Shown here: positions 9,842-18,669 of the stretch, one piece after another
Layout of the letters: the number at the start of each line of letters is the position of its first letter
How positions within the stretch are numbered: position 1 is the first letter of the stretch
Source of the DNA: Shewanella sp.
GTDB lineage: Bacteria; Pseudomonadota; Gammaproteobacteria; Enterobacterales; Shewanellaceae
DNA: 64,000 bases
Reading direction: 5' to 3'
Assembly: GCF_013214165.1 (NCBI RefSeq)
Contig: NZ_JABSSM010000007.1
Span: 28,555-92,554, forward strand
Notes under the pieces: generated by a model
Told to the model about the DNA's origin: nothing
Databases searched by the model: none
What the model saw: only the letters and a program-made list of their open reading frames with translations
Made by a program: the position numbers and the translations under genes

Positions 9842-10060
9842 TTATGCCTGTTCCTTAACCAACCACGTTCGAGATCCGCTGACGCCCGACATGCTCACAG
9901 GATCCAGCGCAGCGTTCTGGAAGTTGCGCATTGTAATAATAGGCACTGTGATCCAGGTAATATTCGCCTGACTCATACCCGTCGCGGTTGATGACTGGTC
10001 TACAAGATTGGTGTTTACAGTATTGCAGTCTGTTCTCGGTTTAGACATCATCAGCATGTG
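9842..10060 (-). pseudogene. Decayed second copy of amrS with a large internal deletion
   Basis: The 5' end (MLMMSK codons at 10040-10057) and about 70 bases of upstream DNA (10058-10110) match the intact amrS start and its upstream region closely. Next to it, 9855-9990 matches the amrS 3' end, but in another frame. There it reads PVINRDGYESGEYY and later GSCEHVGR, against LVINRDWYELGEYH and GPCEHFGR in the intact protein. About 1 kb of the middle is gone, including the radical SAM motif, and the CQYC zinc ligands are lost. It lies divergent from memo and no function is expected. Confidence 0.85.
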
Positions 10061-10113
10061 TTCACCTTGGCCTATACTTAAAGTCTAGTGTGGAAAGTTT
10101 GGCTAGGTAACCG

Positions 10114-10926
10114 ATGCTAAGTTCTATTCGCCCTCCCGCCGTCGCAGGACTGTTTTATCCGGCAGATCCTATGGTGCTATCCGCTCAGCTAGCCAGTTAT
10201 ATGCATCAGGCTCAGGCACCGCTAGCTCAAATATCCAATACGATAGCTAAGGCAATTATCGTGCCTCATGCGGGTTATATTTACTCGGGCATGGTGGCAG
10301 CTCATGGCTTCTCCCACATCGAGAACAACAAACATAAAATTAAACGCGTGGTTATACTCGGTCCCGCCCATACCCTTTATCTGCAAGGCTGCGCCATCCC
10401 CGCAAGCACCCACTTCTCCACGCCTCTGGGCAAGTTGCCCATTGACGGCTCTGGCGCTGAAAAATTGGCGGCATATGATGGCGTCATCATCTCCAATATC
10501 CCCCATCGAGAGGAGCACAGCCTGGAAGTCGAACTGCCCTTCCTGCAGCACTGCCTGGATGAATTTGAGATCCTTCCCATCCTAGTGGGCGACATAGCCC
10601 CTGAGCTGATGGCCGAATTGTTGGAGTTAGTCTGGGGTGGAGAGGAAACCTTGATTGTTGTTAGCTCAGATCTAAGCCACTTTCATCCCTATGATGAAGC
10701 TAAGCGATTAGACAGGGCAACTTGCCAGAAAATCCTGGACAATAACAGCGACATATCTTCCGAGCAAGCCTGCGGTTGCCGTTCACTTAATGCGCTTTCC
10801 CTCCAGCTTATACGTCATAATCTCAAGATCAGTCAACTGAGTTATCAAAACTCTGCTGACTGTGCCACTGGCTATGGGGCTGACAAGAATCGAGTGGTCG
10901 GCTATGCCAGCTTTGCCATCAGTTAA
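10114..10926 (+). CDS. amrB: Memo-like protein, AmmeMemoRadiSam system protein B
   Basis: A 270-residue MEMO1-family protein related to extradiol dioxygenases. Human MEMO1 binds metal through two histidines and a cysteine. The equivalents here appear to be H52 (PHAGYIYSG), H86 (GPAHTLYL) and C250 (NSADCATGYG). Other family motifs are REEHSLEVELPFLQ and SSDLSHFHPYDEA. The enzymatic role is unproven. It overlaps the AMMECR1 gene by 23 bases, indicating translational coupling. The start codon follows the duplicated amrS upstream sequence, so the promoter may lie within the remnant. Confidence 0.93.
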   Translation: MLSSIRPPAVAGLFYPADPMVLSAQLASYMHQAQAPLAQISNTIAKAIIVPHAGYIYSGMVAAHGFSHIENNKHKIKRVVILGPAHTLYLQGCAIPASTHFSTPLGKLPIDGSGAEKLAAYDGVIISNIPHREEHSLEVELPFLQHCLDEFEILPILVGDIAPELMAELLELVWGGEETLIVVSSDLSHFHPYDEAKRLDRATCQKILDNNSDISSEQACGCRSLNALSLQLIRHNLKISQLSYQNSADCATGYGADKNRVVGYASFAIS

Positions 10927-11512
10927 CCTGACCGAGTCCGATAAACGTCAATTGTTAGCACTGGCGCGAAGCACCTTAATTGACGCCTTCGGCTCGGTTC
11001 CAGCGGCCAACCTCCCTATGACTGCACCCGGAAAACTCCCCAATGAAACCCTTGTCGAGTTGAAGCTGGGTTGCTTCGTGACCCTGACGCTCGACGGTAA
11101 ACTCAAAGGCTGTATGGGCTGCATAGAAGGTGAGCGAACTCTGGCTAATAGCATCCCAGATCTGGCCAGCAGCAGCGCCTTCTACGATCGCCGCTTCTCA
11201 CCGCTGCAGAAGTCTCAGTTAGGTCGAGTCACGATAGAGATATCGCTACTCTCGCCTCTTACCCCTTTAAACGTCAGCAGCCAGCTTCAGCTCGAAAAAT
11301 ATCTAGCGCGGGATCATTATGGCCTAGTGCTTAAGGAAGATGGATTAAGAGCCGTGTTTCTTCCCCAGGTCTGGGCGCATTTCCCCAGCCCAAAAGCCTT
11401 TATCGATGCCCTGAAAGTTAAGGGCGGCTGGCCCGAAAATTATTGGTCAGATAAGATAGAAGTGGAGCTATTTAAGGTTATCCACTTCAGCGAAAAACAC
11501 CTAGGTGGTTAA
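10904..11512 (+). CDS. amrA: AMMECR1 domain protein, AmmeMemoRadiSam system protein A
   Basis: About 202 residues of the AMMECR1 family, the third member of the AmmeMemoRadiSam set. The hallmark LKGCMGCIEG occurs near residue 55. It is followed by DLASSSAFYDRRFSPL and a C-terminal region with VFLPQVWAHFPSPKAFIDAL, typical of bacterial members. The biochemical role is unknown, but the tight linkage with Memo-like and radical SAM proteins across many bacteria and archaea implies a shared process. I chose the ATG at 10904, inside the end of the Memo gene, because homologous sequence starts at about that point; an upstream ATG at 10862 would add 14 residues. Confidence 0.92.
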   Translation: MPALPSVNLTESDKRQLLALARSTLIDAFGSVPAANLPMTAPGKLPNETLVELKLGCFVTLTLDGKLKGCMGCIEGERTLANSIPDLASSSAFYDRRFSPLQKSQLGRVTIEISLLSPLTPLNVSSQLQLEKYLARDHYGLVLKEDGLRAVFLPQVWAHFPSPKAFIDALKVKGGWPENYWSDKIEVELFKVIHFSEKHLGG

Positions 11513-11631
11513 CCATGAGCCTGCGACACATAAGCACATTTTATCGCTGTTATTGAACCTCATCGATCCTTATTTGATTTACAAATCGAAAGCCATCAAG
11601 ATGTGAGCAAATTGTTTATGGTGTTAATAAT

Positions 11632-14598
11632 ATGAAATGGCTCATTTCTGGTTGCTTGCTAATAAGTTTAGTTGGATGTGGAGGCGGCAGCGATGACGAC
11701 TCAGGTAATAATGACGGCGGGGGAACGCCGCCGGCTTCACTGCAGGCCCCTGATGTGGAAGTGGGTGACAACCTGATAAGTTGGAATCATCAAACGATCA
11801 CCATATCAGCCCAGATCACGGTTTATGCCGAAGGTGAGACCCAGTATCTGTGGCAAATTATCGACGGTCCTCTGGTCACGCTCTCGGGTACCGACACTGA
11901 CACTGTCAGTATCGATGCCTCATCACTGCAACAAGATGCAGACTTAGTGCTCGAGCTAACCGTCACCGACAGCACAGGAAAGAGCAGCCAAGACAGTCTC
12001 AGCATCAGATTAAATGATCAGATAACCGCAGCGGTGAACATTGGCGATCCAGCATTAATCGATGGCTTACAAGATCAAGTTATAACCAGAGCACTGAACA
12101 TTATTCAGCAGTATCGTGTCGATAATGCCGCTATGTTAGCCTCAGTCTATCAAGGCAATGATATCGTCTATGACTCGGGGCAATACTCGCAGATGATCCG
12201 CCTCAATCAAGCCGTTCATCGTTATCCCCAGGTTAAAAGTGTCGAGCTTATCCGTGGTAACGGCGGCCGAATCTTCGCGGCCGCCAGCGACAAGTCGGGG
12301 CAGAGGAATGCCGCATTTGGCACCGACATCATCAGTAGCATGCAGCAAGGCAACAACTTAGCCTATCAGCAGAACTTTAAACGGCTACTGGCCTGGCTAT
12401 TGGATAAAGACCTGAGCCAAGAGCAGGCTGAAGATGTTCGTCTGTTTCTAATGGCTGGCAACACAGTCAATCGTATCACCAGCTGGATATCGACCCAATA
12501 CCCGAACTGGAGTGTCACTTTATGTGATGATGAAGCGACGCAAGCATCCTGCCTACAGGCTGGCAGTCTTATCATCACAGGCTCCAGCGGCGGCCTGAGT
12601 GAACAAGGTGTTAGCTCACTGCTCATGAGTGCTCAGTTGCAAGGCACGCCTCTGCTCTATATGCATCTTCATAGCTGGAACAGTGTGCCGCTCACCCAAA
12701 CCGTACTCGAGCTGATGGACTTTTCCATGCAGGGACCCGGCGGACCAGGGAACTTCTTCTCCCCGGATAAGGCGAGCTGGTCTAACTATACTGAGATGCT
12801 AACGGCAAAACCTTCCCTAACGGCGGAGCACCTGTGGTTAAGCCTGTTCGAAAGTCAGGATCCTGATTTCAATCTAGCCAGGTGTGCAGATCAATGTGAC
12901 GCCCTGTTCGATGAGCAATACAGGCCGGCACTGAGTCATATCCGCGCCCAGCTGCAGTCGCTAGACACTCAACATCTGGATATGTTCGAGCAAGAAGATC
13001 ATCGACTCTATAAGCTGCTCACCTTGCTCGGTGACAGCTACCGTTCACGAATCAAATACCCTATGGATGTGACGACGACAAACGAGATGGACTTCCTTGA
13101 GGCCATGTTTGCCGATAATACTGTCTATCACTATCGCAACATCAACCCGGTACCCAGTGACCTAGGTAACTTCAGCCGCAGCGACTTTTCCCATATCACG
13201 CCAACGGACGCAACGATAAGCCTCAGCAGCAAGAAGGGCTTCCGCTCCGTCGGTGTCTACGCGCTTCCCGGTCAAACGGTCACAGTGAGTAGAACCGATA
13301 GCAATGACGTCAGAGCCTGGGTGTTTATAAACACTCAAAGGGCTGGCTCCACCCACGAATTTGATAACCAAGGATATAACCGGGCTAAATACCTGCAATC
13401 GACCCAGATCGAAATACAAGCTGGACAGAGCATCAAGTTCACCTCGCCCTACGGTGGCCCCATGCAAGTCAAATTCGACAAGGGTGATATAGACACTGAA
13501 CTCAAGTTTAGCCATATCGGCCTTCACCCTTACTGGCGTGAAGGCATGGACGGCGCTCAGTTTATGCAGCAATTGACCCTGGCTAAATTTGATTGGGCCG
13601 AGCTGGCGACACCACATTTTGAGGTTCACTCACGCCTAGACAAGATGCAGACCACCATGTCCCATGAACCGCTATGGGATACCCCGGAGAAGATGGGGCA
13701 GGCCATAATGACCCATGTGCATAATTATCCCCATGTGTTAGCCGGATTCAAGGGACCCTTTATCGATGAGGTGAGCGAGATCACAGATTTTGCCATCGCT
13801 CAGGGATGGGACATAGATAATCTCGATACGGTAAAACATATGAACGCCGACCAACCGACCTGCGGTTCGGGTTGCTCGGGTAATCCCTATGATGCCGGCT
13901 GGTCATTTAGTCCTACGGGACACGGAGATATTCATGAGCTTGGCCATGGCCTAGAGAAGGGCCGCCTCAGATTCGATGGCCATGAAGGTCATTCATCGAC
14001 CAACCCCTACTCTTACTACACTAAGTCTCGCGCCTATAAGGAGAGCGGTAAACTGCCATCGTGTCAGGGCTTGTCTATTGAAGATGAGTTTGAGGTACTG
14101 CAGGCCAGCATGAGGCAAGCCGATCCGTTCAAATATATGCAAGATGCTAAGCTCACCAGTTGGTCGAACGGCATGGCGACTATGCTGCAGATGATGGTGG
14201 CGGCGCAACAACATGGCGCATTGGAAGATGGTTGGCACCTGCTGGCCAGATTACATATCTTGTTGCGCGAGTTTGAGCGCGCCAAAGCCAATGAAGATGC
14301 CTGGCTGGCAAAACGTGCCAGTCTTGGCTTCAGTGGGTATAGCTTGAATGCGGCTAAGACTATCTCCAATAATGACTTCTTATTAATCGCCATGAGTTAT
14401 TCAACCAGATTGGATTATCGTGATCTGTATCAAATGTGGGGACTTGCGACCACGAAAAGTGCCCAAGATCAGCTGGCAGGATTTAGCTACACCAGCATAC
14501 CAAGGCAAGTTTATGTCTATGCGCCGGGAGATTATTGTCTCGGACTCGACCTTCAAGCTGTGGCGGTGGATGGCAATCAAACCTGGCCACTCGACTAG
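11632..14598 (+). CDS. M60-family metalloprotease lipoprotein, ImpA/AcfD-like
   Basis: A 988-residue lipoprotein. The lipobox is L13-V14-G15-C16, followed by a Gly/Asp/Asn-rich linker (17-35) and an Ig- or PKD-like domain (about 40-130). The M60 zinc peptidase motif HELGH is at 768-772 with a following glutamate (HELGHGLE). M60 enzymes such as Pseudomonas ImpA and Vibrio AcfD/SslE cleave glycoproteins such as mucins. The length is near ImpA and well short of AcfD/SslE. No Asp follows the lipid cysteine, so outer-membrane placement is likely. It stands alone, 119 bases after amrA, with a hairpin after its stop. The natural target here is unknown. Confidence 0.88.
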   Translation: MKWLISGCLLISLVGCGGGSDDDSGNNDGGGTPPASLQAPDVEVGDNLISWNHQTITISAQITVYAEGETQYLWQIIDGPLVTLSGTDTDTVSIDASSLQQDADLVLELTVTDSTGKSSQDSLSIRLNDQITAAVNIGDPALIDGLQDQVITRALNIIQQYRVDNAAMLASVYQGNDIVYDSGQYSQMIRLNQAVHRYPQVKSVELIRGNGGRIFAAASDKSGQRNAAFGTDIISSMQQGNNLAYQQNFKRLLAWLLDKDLSQEQAEDVRLFLMAGNTVNRITSWISTQYPNWSVTLCDDEATQASCLQAGSLIITGSSGGLSEQGVSSLLMSAQLQGTPLLYMHLHSWNSVPLTQTVLELMDFSMQGPGGPGNFFSPDKASWSNYTEMLTAKPSLTAEHLWLSLFESQDPDFNLARCADQCDALFDEQYRPALSHIRAQLQSLDTQHLDMFEQEDHRLYKLLTLLGDSYRSRIKYPMDVTTTNEMDFLEAMFADNTVYHYRNINPVPSDLGNFSRSDFSHITPTDATISLSSKKGFRSVGVYALPGQTVTVSRTDSNDVRAWVFINTQRAGSTHEFDNQGYNRAKYLQSTQIEIQAGQSIKFTSPYGGPMQVKFDKGDIDTELKFSHIGLHPYWREGMDGAQFMQQLTLAKFDWAELATPHFEVHSRLDKMQTTMSHEPLWDTPEKMGQAIMTHVHNYPHVLAGFKGPFIDEVSEITDFAIAQGWDIDNLDTVKHMNADQPTCGSGCSGNPYDAGWSFSPTGHGDIHELGHGLEKGRLRFDGHEGHSSTNPYSYYTKSRAYKESGKLPSCQGLSIEDEFEVLQASMRQADPFKYMQDAKLTSWSNGMATMLQMMVAAQQHGALEDGWHLLARLHILLREFERAKANEDAWLAKRASLGFSGYSLNAAKTISNNDFLLIAMSYSTRLDYRDLYQMWGLATTKSAQDQLAGFSYTSIPRQVYVYAPGDYCLGLDLQAVAVDGNQTWPLD

Positions 14599-14979
14599 CC
14601 AAGCGAGAATATAAAATAATCGATAGAAGAGGCTTGTCTAATACCAGGCCTCTTCTATGAGCCTTATCTCTTTAGTAACCCTTGGCATCTTATCTAGTAT
14701 CACGCTCAAACTCCCTACCCTAATGATTGCCAGAAAAACCACATATTATCAACAAGATTAACGCCTAAGTAAGACCTGTGATACAGGTGTTTTGTGAAGT
14801 TTTCTCGATTGGTTTTGGTGTTTTGCAGTAAATTAGGTAAAGTGTCGACAGGCATCACAAGTGAACAACCTAAAAACAGTCAAGATGTGCGTTTAAAACA
14901 TAAAAACCAACATGAACACATCATTAGTTGCAAGTAGGCTTAGTAACACACTAATAATTATAATATTTAAAGGAAGAAG
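14599..14979. other. Intergenic stretch before the POT transporter
   Basis: It holds the hairpin at 14623-14658 and then about 300 bases without a supported gene. The transporter has a good ribosome-binding site, AAAGGAAGAAG, just before its ATG. I saw no convincing operator or promoter pair. Confidence 0.5.
14623..14658 (+). terminator. Hairpin after the M60 protease gene, probable terminator
   Basis: ATAGAAGAGGC and GCCTCTTCTAT pair perfectly over eleven bases around a 14-base loop. It sits 24 bases after the stop codon. There is no long T-run after the stem, so termination may be weak or the stem may mainly protect the transcript end. Confidence 0.6.
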
Positions 14980-16515
14980 ATGAGCAATTCCAAAGATGCT
15001 TATGCAGACAATGATCTGCGGGAAGTCAAACAGCTTGGCATGTGGGCCTCCATAGCCAGCTTGAGTTATATTTTTTGGATAGTCGGTGGCATGGAGCTCG
15101 TCGAGCGTATTGCCTACTATGGTGTTAAAGCCAGTGCGGGCCTGTATGCCAAAGCACCGGTATCCGAAGGTGGCCTAGGGATCAGCCTCAGCGACTATGG
15201 TGTGATTATCGGAATTTGGGCCATGATGCAGACATTTATCCCGGTATTTACCGGCGGTATCTCAGATCGCGTCGGCTACAAGGAAACCATTTTTGTCTCA
15301 ACGATAATCAAGATTTGCGGTTATCTAGTGATGGCCTTCTTCCCCAGTTTCTATGGTTTCCTCTTCGGCGCCATATTACTCGCCGCCGGTACTGGGGTAT
15401 TTAAACCTGGTATTCAAGGCACACTAGTACTGTCAACCGGGAGGCAGAACACCTCTATGGCCTGGGGGATATTCTATCAGGTGGTGAATATTGGCGGCTT
15501 CTTAGGTCCCTTGGTCGCCGTGCATATGCGTCAGCTATCCTGGGATAATGTGTTTTTTGCTTGCGCAGCCATCATCTCGTTTAACTTCCTTTTCTTACTC
15601 GCCTATAAAGAGCCAGGCAAAGAGGCACGCCTAGAGCGTAACCGTAAGATTAAATCCGGTGAAATCCATCAGGTCGCACTCTGGAGAGACGCCCTCCACG
15701 AACTAAAGAAACCTATCGTCATCTACTACATGTTGGTATTTGCGGGGTTCTGGTTCCTGTTTAACTCACTGTTTGATGTGTTACCGATCCATATTGCCGA
15801 GTGGGTCGATACCAGCGTTATCGTGACCTCATTGTTTGGCCCGGAAGGGACATCAAACGGGATATTACAATTCTGGCTGGGGCTGGATAACACCGGCACT
15901 AAGGTCATGCCAGAAGGCATGCTCAACCTCAATGCCGGCATGATAATGACCTCATGTTTCCTGGTCGCCGCCCTCACGGCTAAATATCGTATCACCACGG
16001 CAATGTTGGCTGGCTGCCTGCTGAGTATCTTGGCGTTCGTCGTTATTGGCGCCACTAACACCGCCTGGATGATGGTATTGGCTATCGTCATGTTCTCCTT
16101 CGGTGAGATGATGATCAGCCCGAAGAAGAATGAGTTTATGGGTAACATAGCCCCGGAAGGCAAGAAAGCCATGTATCTGGGCTTTGTGATGCTCCCCCAA
16201 GGCATAGGCTGGACACTGGAAGGTTTCTTCGGCCCTAAACTGTATGAGATGTATGCATCGAAGGAGATCTTTTCATTAGACCTGCTCAAAGATCGTGGCA
16301 TGAGCGCCAGTGATGTGAGTGCGATCCCACAGGGTGAAGCCTTCACAACACTCGTCGCCTACACTGGCGAGCCGGCTCAAGCGCTAACGACGCTGATGTA
16401 CAATAGCCATAATATCGGCATGGCCTGGTATATCATAGCGGCCATTGGCACCATTTCCGCCGTGGGTATCTTCCTCTACGGTAAATGGTTATTGAATCTA
16501 CAGAGAAGTTTATAG
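14980..16515 (+). CDS. POT/PTR2-type proton-dependent oligopeptide transporter (MFS)
   Basis: A 511-residue inner-membrane protein with about twelve to fourteen hydrophobic segments. ELVERIAYYGVK near residue 40 matches the ExxER proton-coupling motif of peptide transporters on the first helix. GISDRVGYKETIFV is the MFS loop 2-3 signature, and GTGVFKPGIQGTLV on a later helix also fits the POT family. The C-terminal half has a longer inserted segment (about 255-310) containing FGPEGTSNGILQFW. It is probably a di/tripeptide importer; some distant POT relatives carry other substrates. It is a single-gene unit, and its position after a protease gene is suggestive only. Confidence 0.82.
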   Translation: MSNSKDAYADNDLREVKQLGMWASIASLSYIFWIVGGMELVERIAYYGVKASAGLYAKAPVSEGGLGISLSDYGVIIGIWAMMQTFIPVFTGGISDRVGYKETIFVSTIIKICGYLVMAFFPSFYGFLFGAILLAAGTGVFKPGIQGTLVLSTGRQNTSMAWGIFYQVVNIGGFLGPLVAVHMRQLSWDNVFFACAAIISFNFLFLLAYKEPGKEARLERNRKIKSGEIHQVALWRDALHELKKPIVIYYMLVFAGFWFLFNSLFDVLPIHIAEWVDTSVIVTSLFGPEGTSNGILQFWLGLDNTGTKVMPEGMLNLNAGMIMTSCFLVAALTAKYRITTAMLAGCLLSILAFVVIGATNTAWMMVLAIVMFSFGEMMISPKKNEFMGNIAPEGKKAMYLGFVMLPQGIGWTLEGFFGPKLYEMYASKEIFSLDLLKDRGMSASDVSAIPQGEAFTTLVAYTGEPAQALTTLMYNSHNIGMAWYIIAAIGTISAVGIFLYGKWLLNLQRSL

Positions 16516-16820
16516 TCTGGAAGGCTGAGCAGATTGACAGAAGAGGGGCTTAGGTCCCTGTTCACTTTTTAATGCTAAAAATAGCCATCTATGACGTTTC
16601 TTACGCTCACCTACAGGTAAAATAGTGCGAGCCTACTCGGGCGTTAAGTACCTGTTCTAGGCAAAGTAAATGGCACTCACACCACAGTGCAATACCCATG
16701 GCTACGATCATAGAGTCAGTCGACAAGCAGTCTGCGTGATGGATATTGATAGGATGCGGGTCATACCGACCCCCATCTGGCCTAAGTTGCTGCGGGCCTC
16801 AGATAAAAAATCCGTTCTGT
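16516..16820. other. Intergenic stretch, nothing recognised
   Basis: About 305 bases between the convergent transporter and rsuA genes. I see no gene, strong terminator or repeat that I can support. Confidence 0.5.
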
Positions 16821-17531
16821 CTAACCAAATATACCGTTAACTTCTGCGGCGCTAAGCTCCCGGCTCTCTCCCTCGTTTAGGTAGGCATCTAATATCAGTT
16901 CCCCAACCGAGCAGCGATGTAGATCTATGACAGGATTTCGAAAACGGCCAAACATACGTTTAATCTGGTGATACTTGCCTTCGGTCAAGGTCACTTCCGC
17001 GACATATTCAGCGATAATCTCAAGCTTGGCCGCTCGAGTCGTTATATCTTCAAATTCAAAGTAGAAGCCCTCGGCAAAAGCTTGAATATAGGCTTCAGAC
17101 AGTGGGTTTTGCAGTGTCACTCGGTAACGTTTCTCGACTTTAGATTCGGGAGACATCAGTTTTCTAGACCAGCGACCATCATTGGTCAGCAGCACTAATC
17201 CCGAGGTATTCAAGTCGAGTCTACCGACGATATGCAGCTCAGATTTAGCAGCATGGGATAACAGGTCGATCACTGTCTTGTGTTTATCATCCTTGGTCGC
17301 ACTCACCACACCCACAGGTTTATTAAGCATCACATAGCTGGGAGTATTATTCTTAAGCACCCTGTCATCGAGTGACACATGGGAAAATTCATCCACCAGC
17401 TGCTGTGTGTCTTTGGCCACTATGCCGTCGACTCTGACCCGGCTCTGCGCGAGCATCAAGCGTATATCCTTACGCTTGATCTTAAGCTCACTGCTGAGGA
17501 ACCTGTCTAATCTGGCACGTTTAGATTCCAT
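16821..17531 (-). CDS. rsuA: 16S rRNA pseudouridine(516) synthase
   Basis: A 236-residue RsuA/RluB/E/F-family enzyme that makes one pseudouridine in small-subunit rRNA. An N-terminal S4 RNA-binding domain (about 5-60: LDRFLSSELKIKRKDIRLML) precedes the catalytic domain. The catalytic aspartate is in GRLDLNTSGLVLLTNDGRWS near residue 104, and EGKYHQIKRMFG occurs near 185. Similarity across the whole length is closest to E. coli RsuA ([20 protein letters not shown]), rather than to the 23S enzymes RluE or RluB. It starts three bases after the upstream regulator gene and is probably cotranscribed with it. Confidence 0.9.
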   Translation of the reverse strand: MESKRARLDRFLSSELKIKRKDIRLMLAQSRVRVDGIVAKDTQQLVDEFSHVSLDDRVLKNNTPSYVMLNKPVGVVSATKDDKHKTVIDLLSHAAKSELHIVGRLDLNTSGLVLLTNDGRWSRKLMSPESKVEKRYRVTLQNPLSEAYIQAFAEGFYFEFEDITTRAAKLEIIAEYVAEVTLTEGKYHQIKRMFGRFRNPVIDLHRCSVGELILDAYLNEGESRELSAAEVNGIFG

Positions 17532-17534
17532 TGA

Positions 17535-18176
17535 CTATTGAGCCGCAGGATTAACTGCAGATAGAGGCGTCACTCTATAGGCGCAGCGCCTAGCCCCCTC
17601 GATGATATGCTCTTCACGGCTGACGCTAGCCTCATCGCTCAACAGCGTTTGAAACAAGTTAAGCTCGGAGCGGCAGAAATTAACACACTTGCTGGCAGCG
17701 GCGCAGATTGGACAATGATTTTCCATTAACCAATAACAAGACTCATCTTCGACTATGCTAGCCATATATCCCTCACGGCTTCTCAGCTCGGCTAGGGCAT
17801 TAAGTTTATCGATAAGACTGGTTTTGTCTAACATGCTCTGTCGATAGAGTGAGAGTGAGGCTTGCTCCCTGTGGGTTATTAACTTTTCTAGTCCGCTATC
17901 ACCAAATACTGTGATAACGGAATCTATCAACTGCACCGAGAGCTCTTCATGGCGATCGGAGAAGTGGCTATTACTCTTAGATGTCAGCGACCAAAATCGA
18001 GTCGGGCGCCCACGAGCCGCCTTCTTATCTTCGAAGATCACATCGCCATCATCTTCTAAACCTTGCATATGCTGACGCACACCCATGGTCGTCAGAGACA
18101 ATTCACTGGCTAAGACCTTAGCAGTGAGGGGACCTTGAGCCTTGAGCAGTTGAATGATTTTTTCGCTGGTTTTCAT
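17535..18176 (-). CDS. Cysteine-rich winged-helix transcriptional regulator
   Basis: A 213-residue protein with an N-terminal winged helix (about 1-65: LTAKVLASELSLTTMGVRQH and the wing RGRPTRFWSL) of the COG2345 type. The C-terminal domain has clustered cysteines C155, C158, C164, C168 and C198 (ENHCPICAAASKC, NFC, RRCAYRV). That spacing could hold a metal or an iron-sulfur cluster, as in SufR-like regulators; this is an inference. It lies divergent from a broken FMN reductase gene and close to a glyoxalase-like gene, with AT-rich dyads between them that may be its operators. The original regulated gene appears to be broken, which may leave the regulator with fewer targets. Confidence 0.8.
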   Translation of the reverse strand: MKTSEKIIQLLKAQGPLTAKVLASELSLTTMGVRQHMQGLEDDGDVIFEDKKAARGRPTRFWSLTSKSNSHFSDRHEELSVQLIDSVITVFGDSGLEKLITHREQASLSLYRQSMLDKTSLIDKLNALAELRSREGYMASIVEDESCYWLMENHCPICAAASKCVNFCRSELNLFQTLLSDEASVSREEHIIEGARRCAYRVTPLSAVNPAAQ

Positions 18177-18228
18177 GATGCCTCTCTACAACTTTCTTCA
18201 CCCTTACATTATTACCGATCCTGATATT

Positions 18229-18282
18229 AAGTAAACATTTTTATTTACTTTAATCCTCTACAATATTAAGTAAAATATTTAC
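18229..18282. promoter_or_regulatory. Two similar AT-rich dyads, candidate operators
   Basis: Dyad one is AAGTAAA (18229-18235), eight bases, TTTACTT (18244-18250). Dyad two is GTAAA (18270-18274), ATA, TTTAC (18278-18282). Both carry GTAAA/TTTAC half-sites. They lie between the cysteine-rich regulator and the divergent FMN reductase remnant. A looser TTAATAA/TTATTAA pair follows near 18294-18318. They are probable binding sites of the regulator. Confidence 0.5.
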
Positions 18283-18318
18283 ATTACAAAATAATTAATA
18301 AGTAAAAAAGTTTATTAA

Positions 18319-18489
18319 ATGAAATGACTCATCGTCAGCGGTAGCCAAAGAACCGACTCACAGAGTGCCAAGGTCGCAAATTATCTCGCTAAACAGGCTA
18401 CTGAGTGCCAACAGGTGCGCCATATAGAGCTTTGCCGTTACGACCTCGCTTTTTGGGACGGTGAGCAGGAAAGTAAGCATAGCCAAGCC
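18319..18489 (+). pseudogene. NADPH-dependent FMN reductase / azoreductase, broken
   Basis: After ATG AAA there is an in-frame TGA (18325-18327). Reading on gives LIVSGSQRTDSQSAKVANYL, the flavin-phosphate loop and first helix of NADPH-dependent FMN reductases, then RHIELCRYDLAFWDGEQES. Homology ends near 18489, after about 55 of the roughly 180 residues expected; the rest is missing. The third codon stop plus the deletion make it nonfunctional. Its placement, divergent from a regulator and upstream of a glyoxalase-like gene, suggests an earlier intact redox or detoxification cluster. Confidence 0.8.
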
Positions 18490-18570
18490 TCAACTACAAT
18501 CAGACATAGACACAAGCATCAGCCATACCCAAGACAGCAAGAATACTGCTACGGCATGTGAGCCCATAAA

Positions 18571-18611
18571 TAGAAGTTAGAAGTTAGAAGTTAGAAGTTA
18601 GAAGTTAGAAA
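18571..18611 (+). repeat. Heptanucleotide tandem repeat (TAGAAGT)
   Basis: The unit TAGAAGT is repeated five times with a partial sixth copy. It lies in the gap left by the FMN reductase remnant, upstream of the glyoxalase-like gene. A different heptamer array is at 34113. Such arrays can change length by slippage. Confidence 0.9.
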
Positions 18612-18669
18612 TGAGTATCTAGGTGCTCGGCGCGCCATCGAATAATAAAGTCAACATGAGGAGCAAGAC

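Noticed and set aside
9842..10057. 71-codon frame considered as a real small protein
   Set aside because: The frame changes between the two amrS-like parts; the 3' part matches amrS only in another frame, so it is a remnant.
13162..13629. Antisense frame of 155 codons over the M60 protease gene
   Set aside because: It is a codon-bias shadow; no ribosome site or protein family signal.
15726..16346. Antisense frame of 206 codons over the POT transporter
   Set aside because: It mirrors hydrophobic codons of the transporter; no start signal and no recognisable domains.
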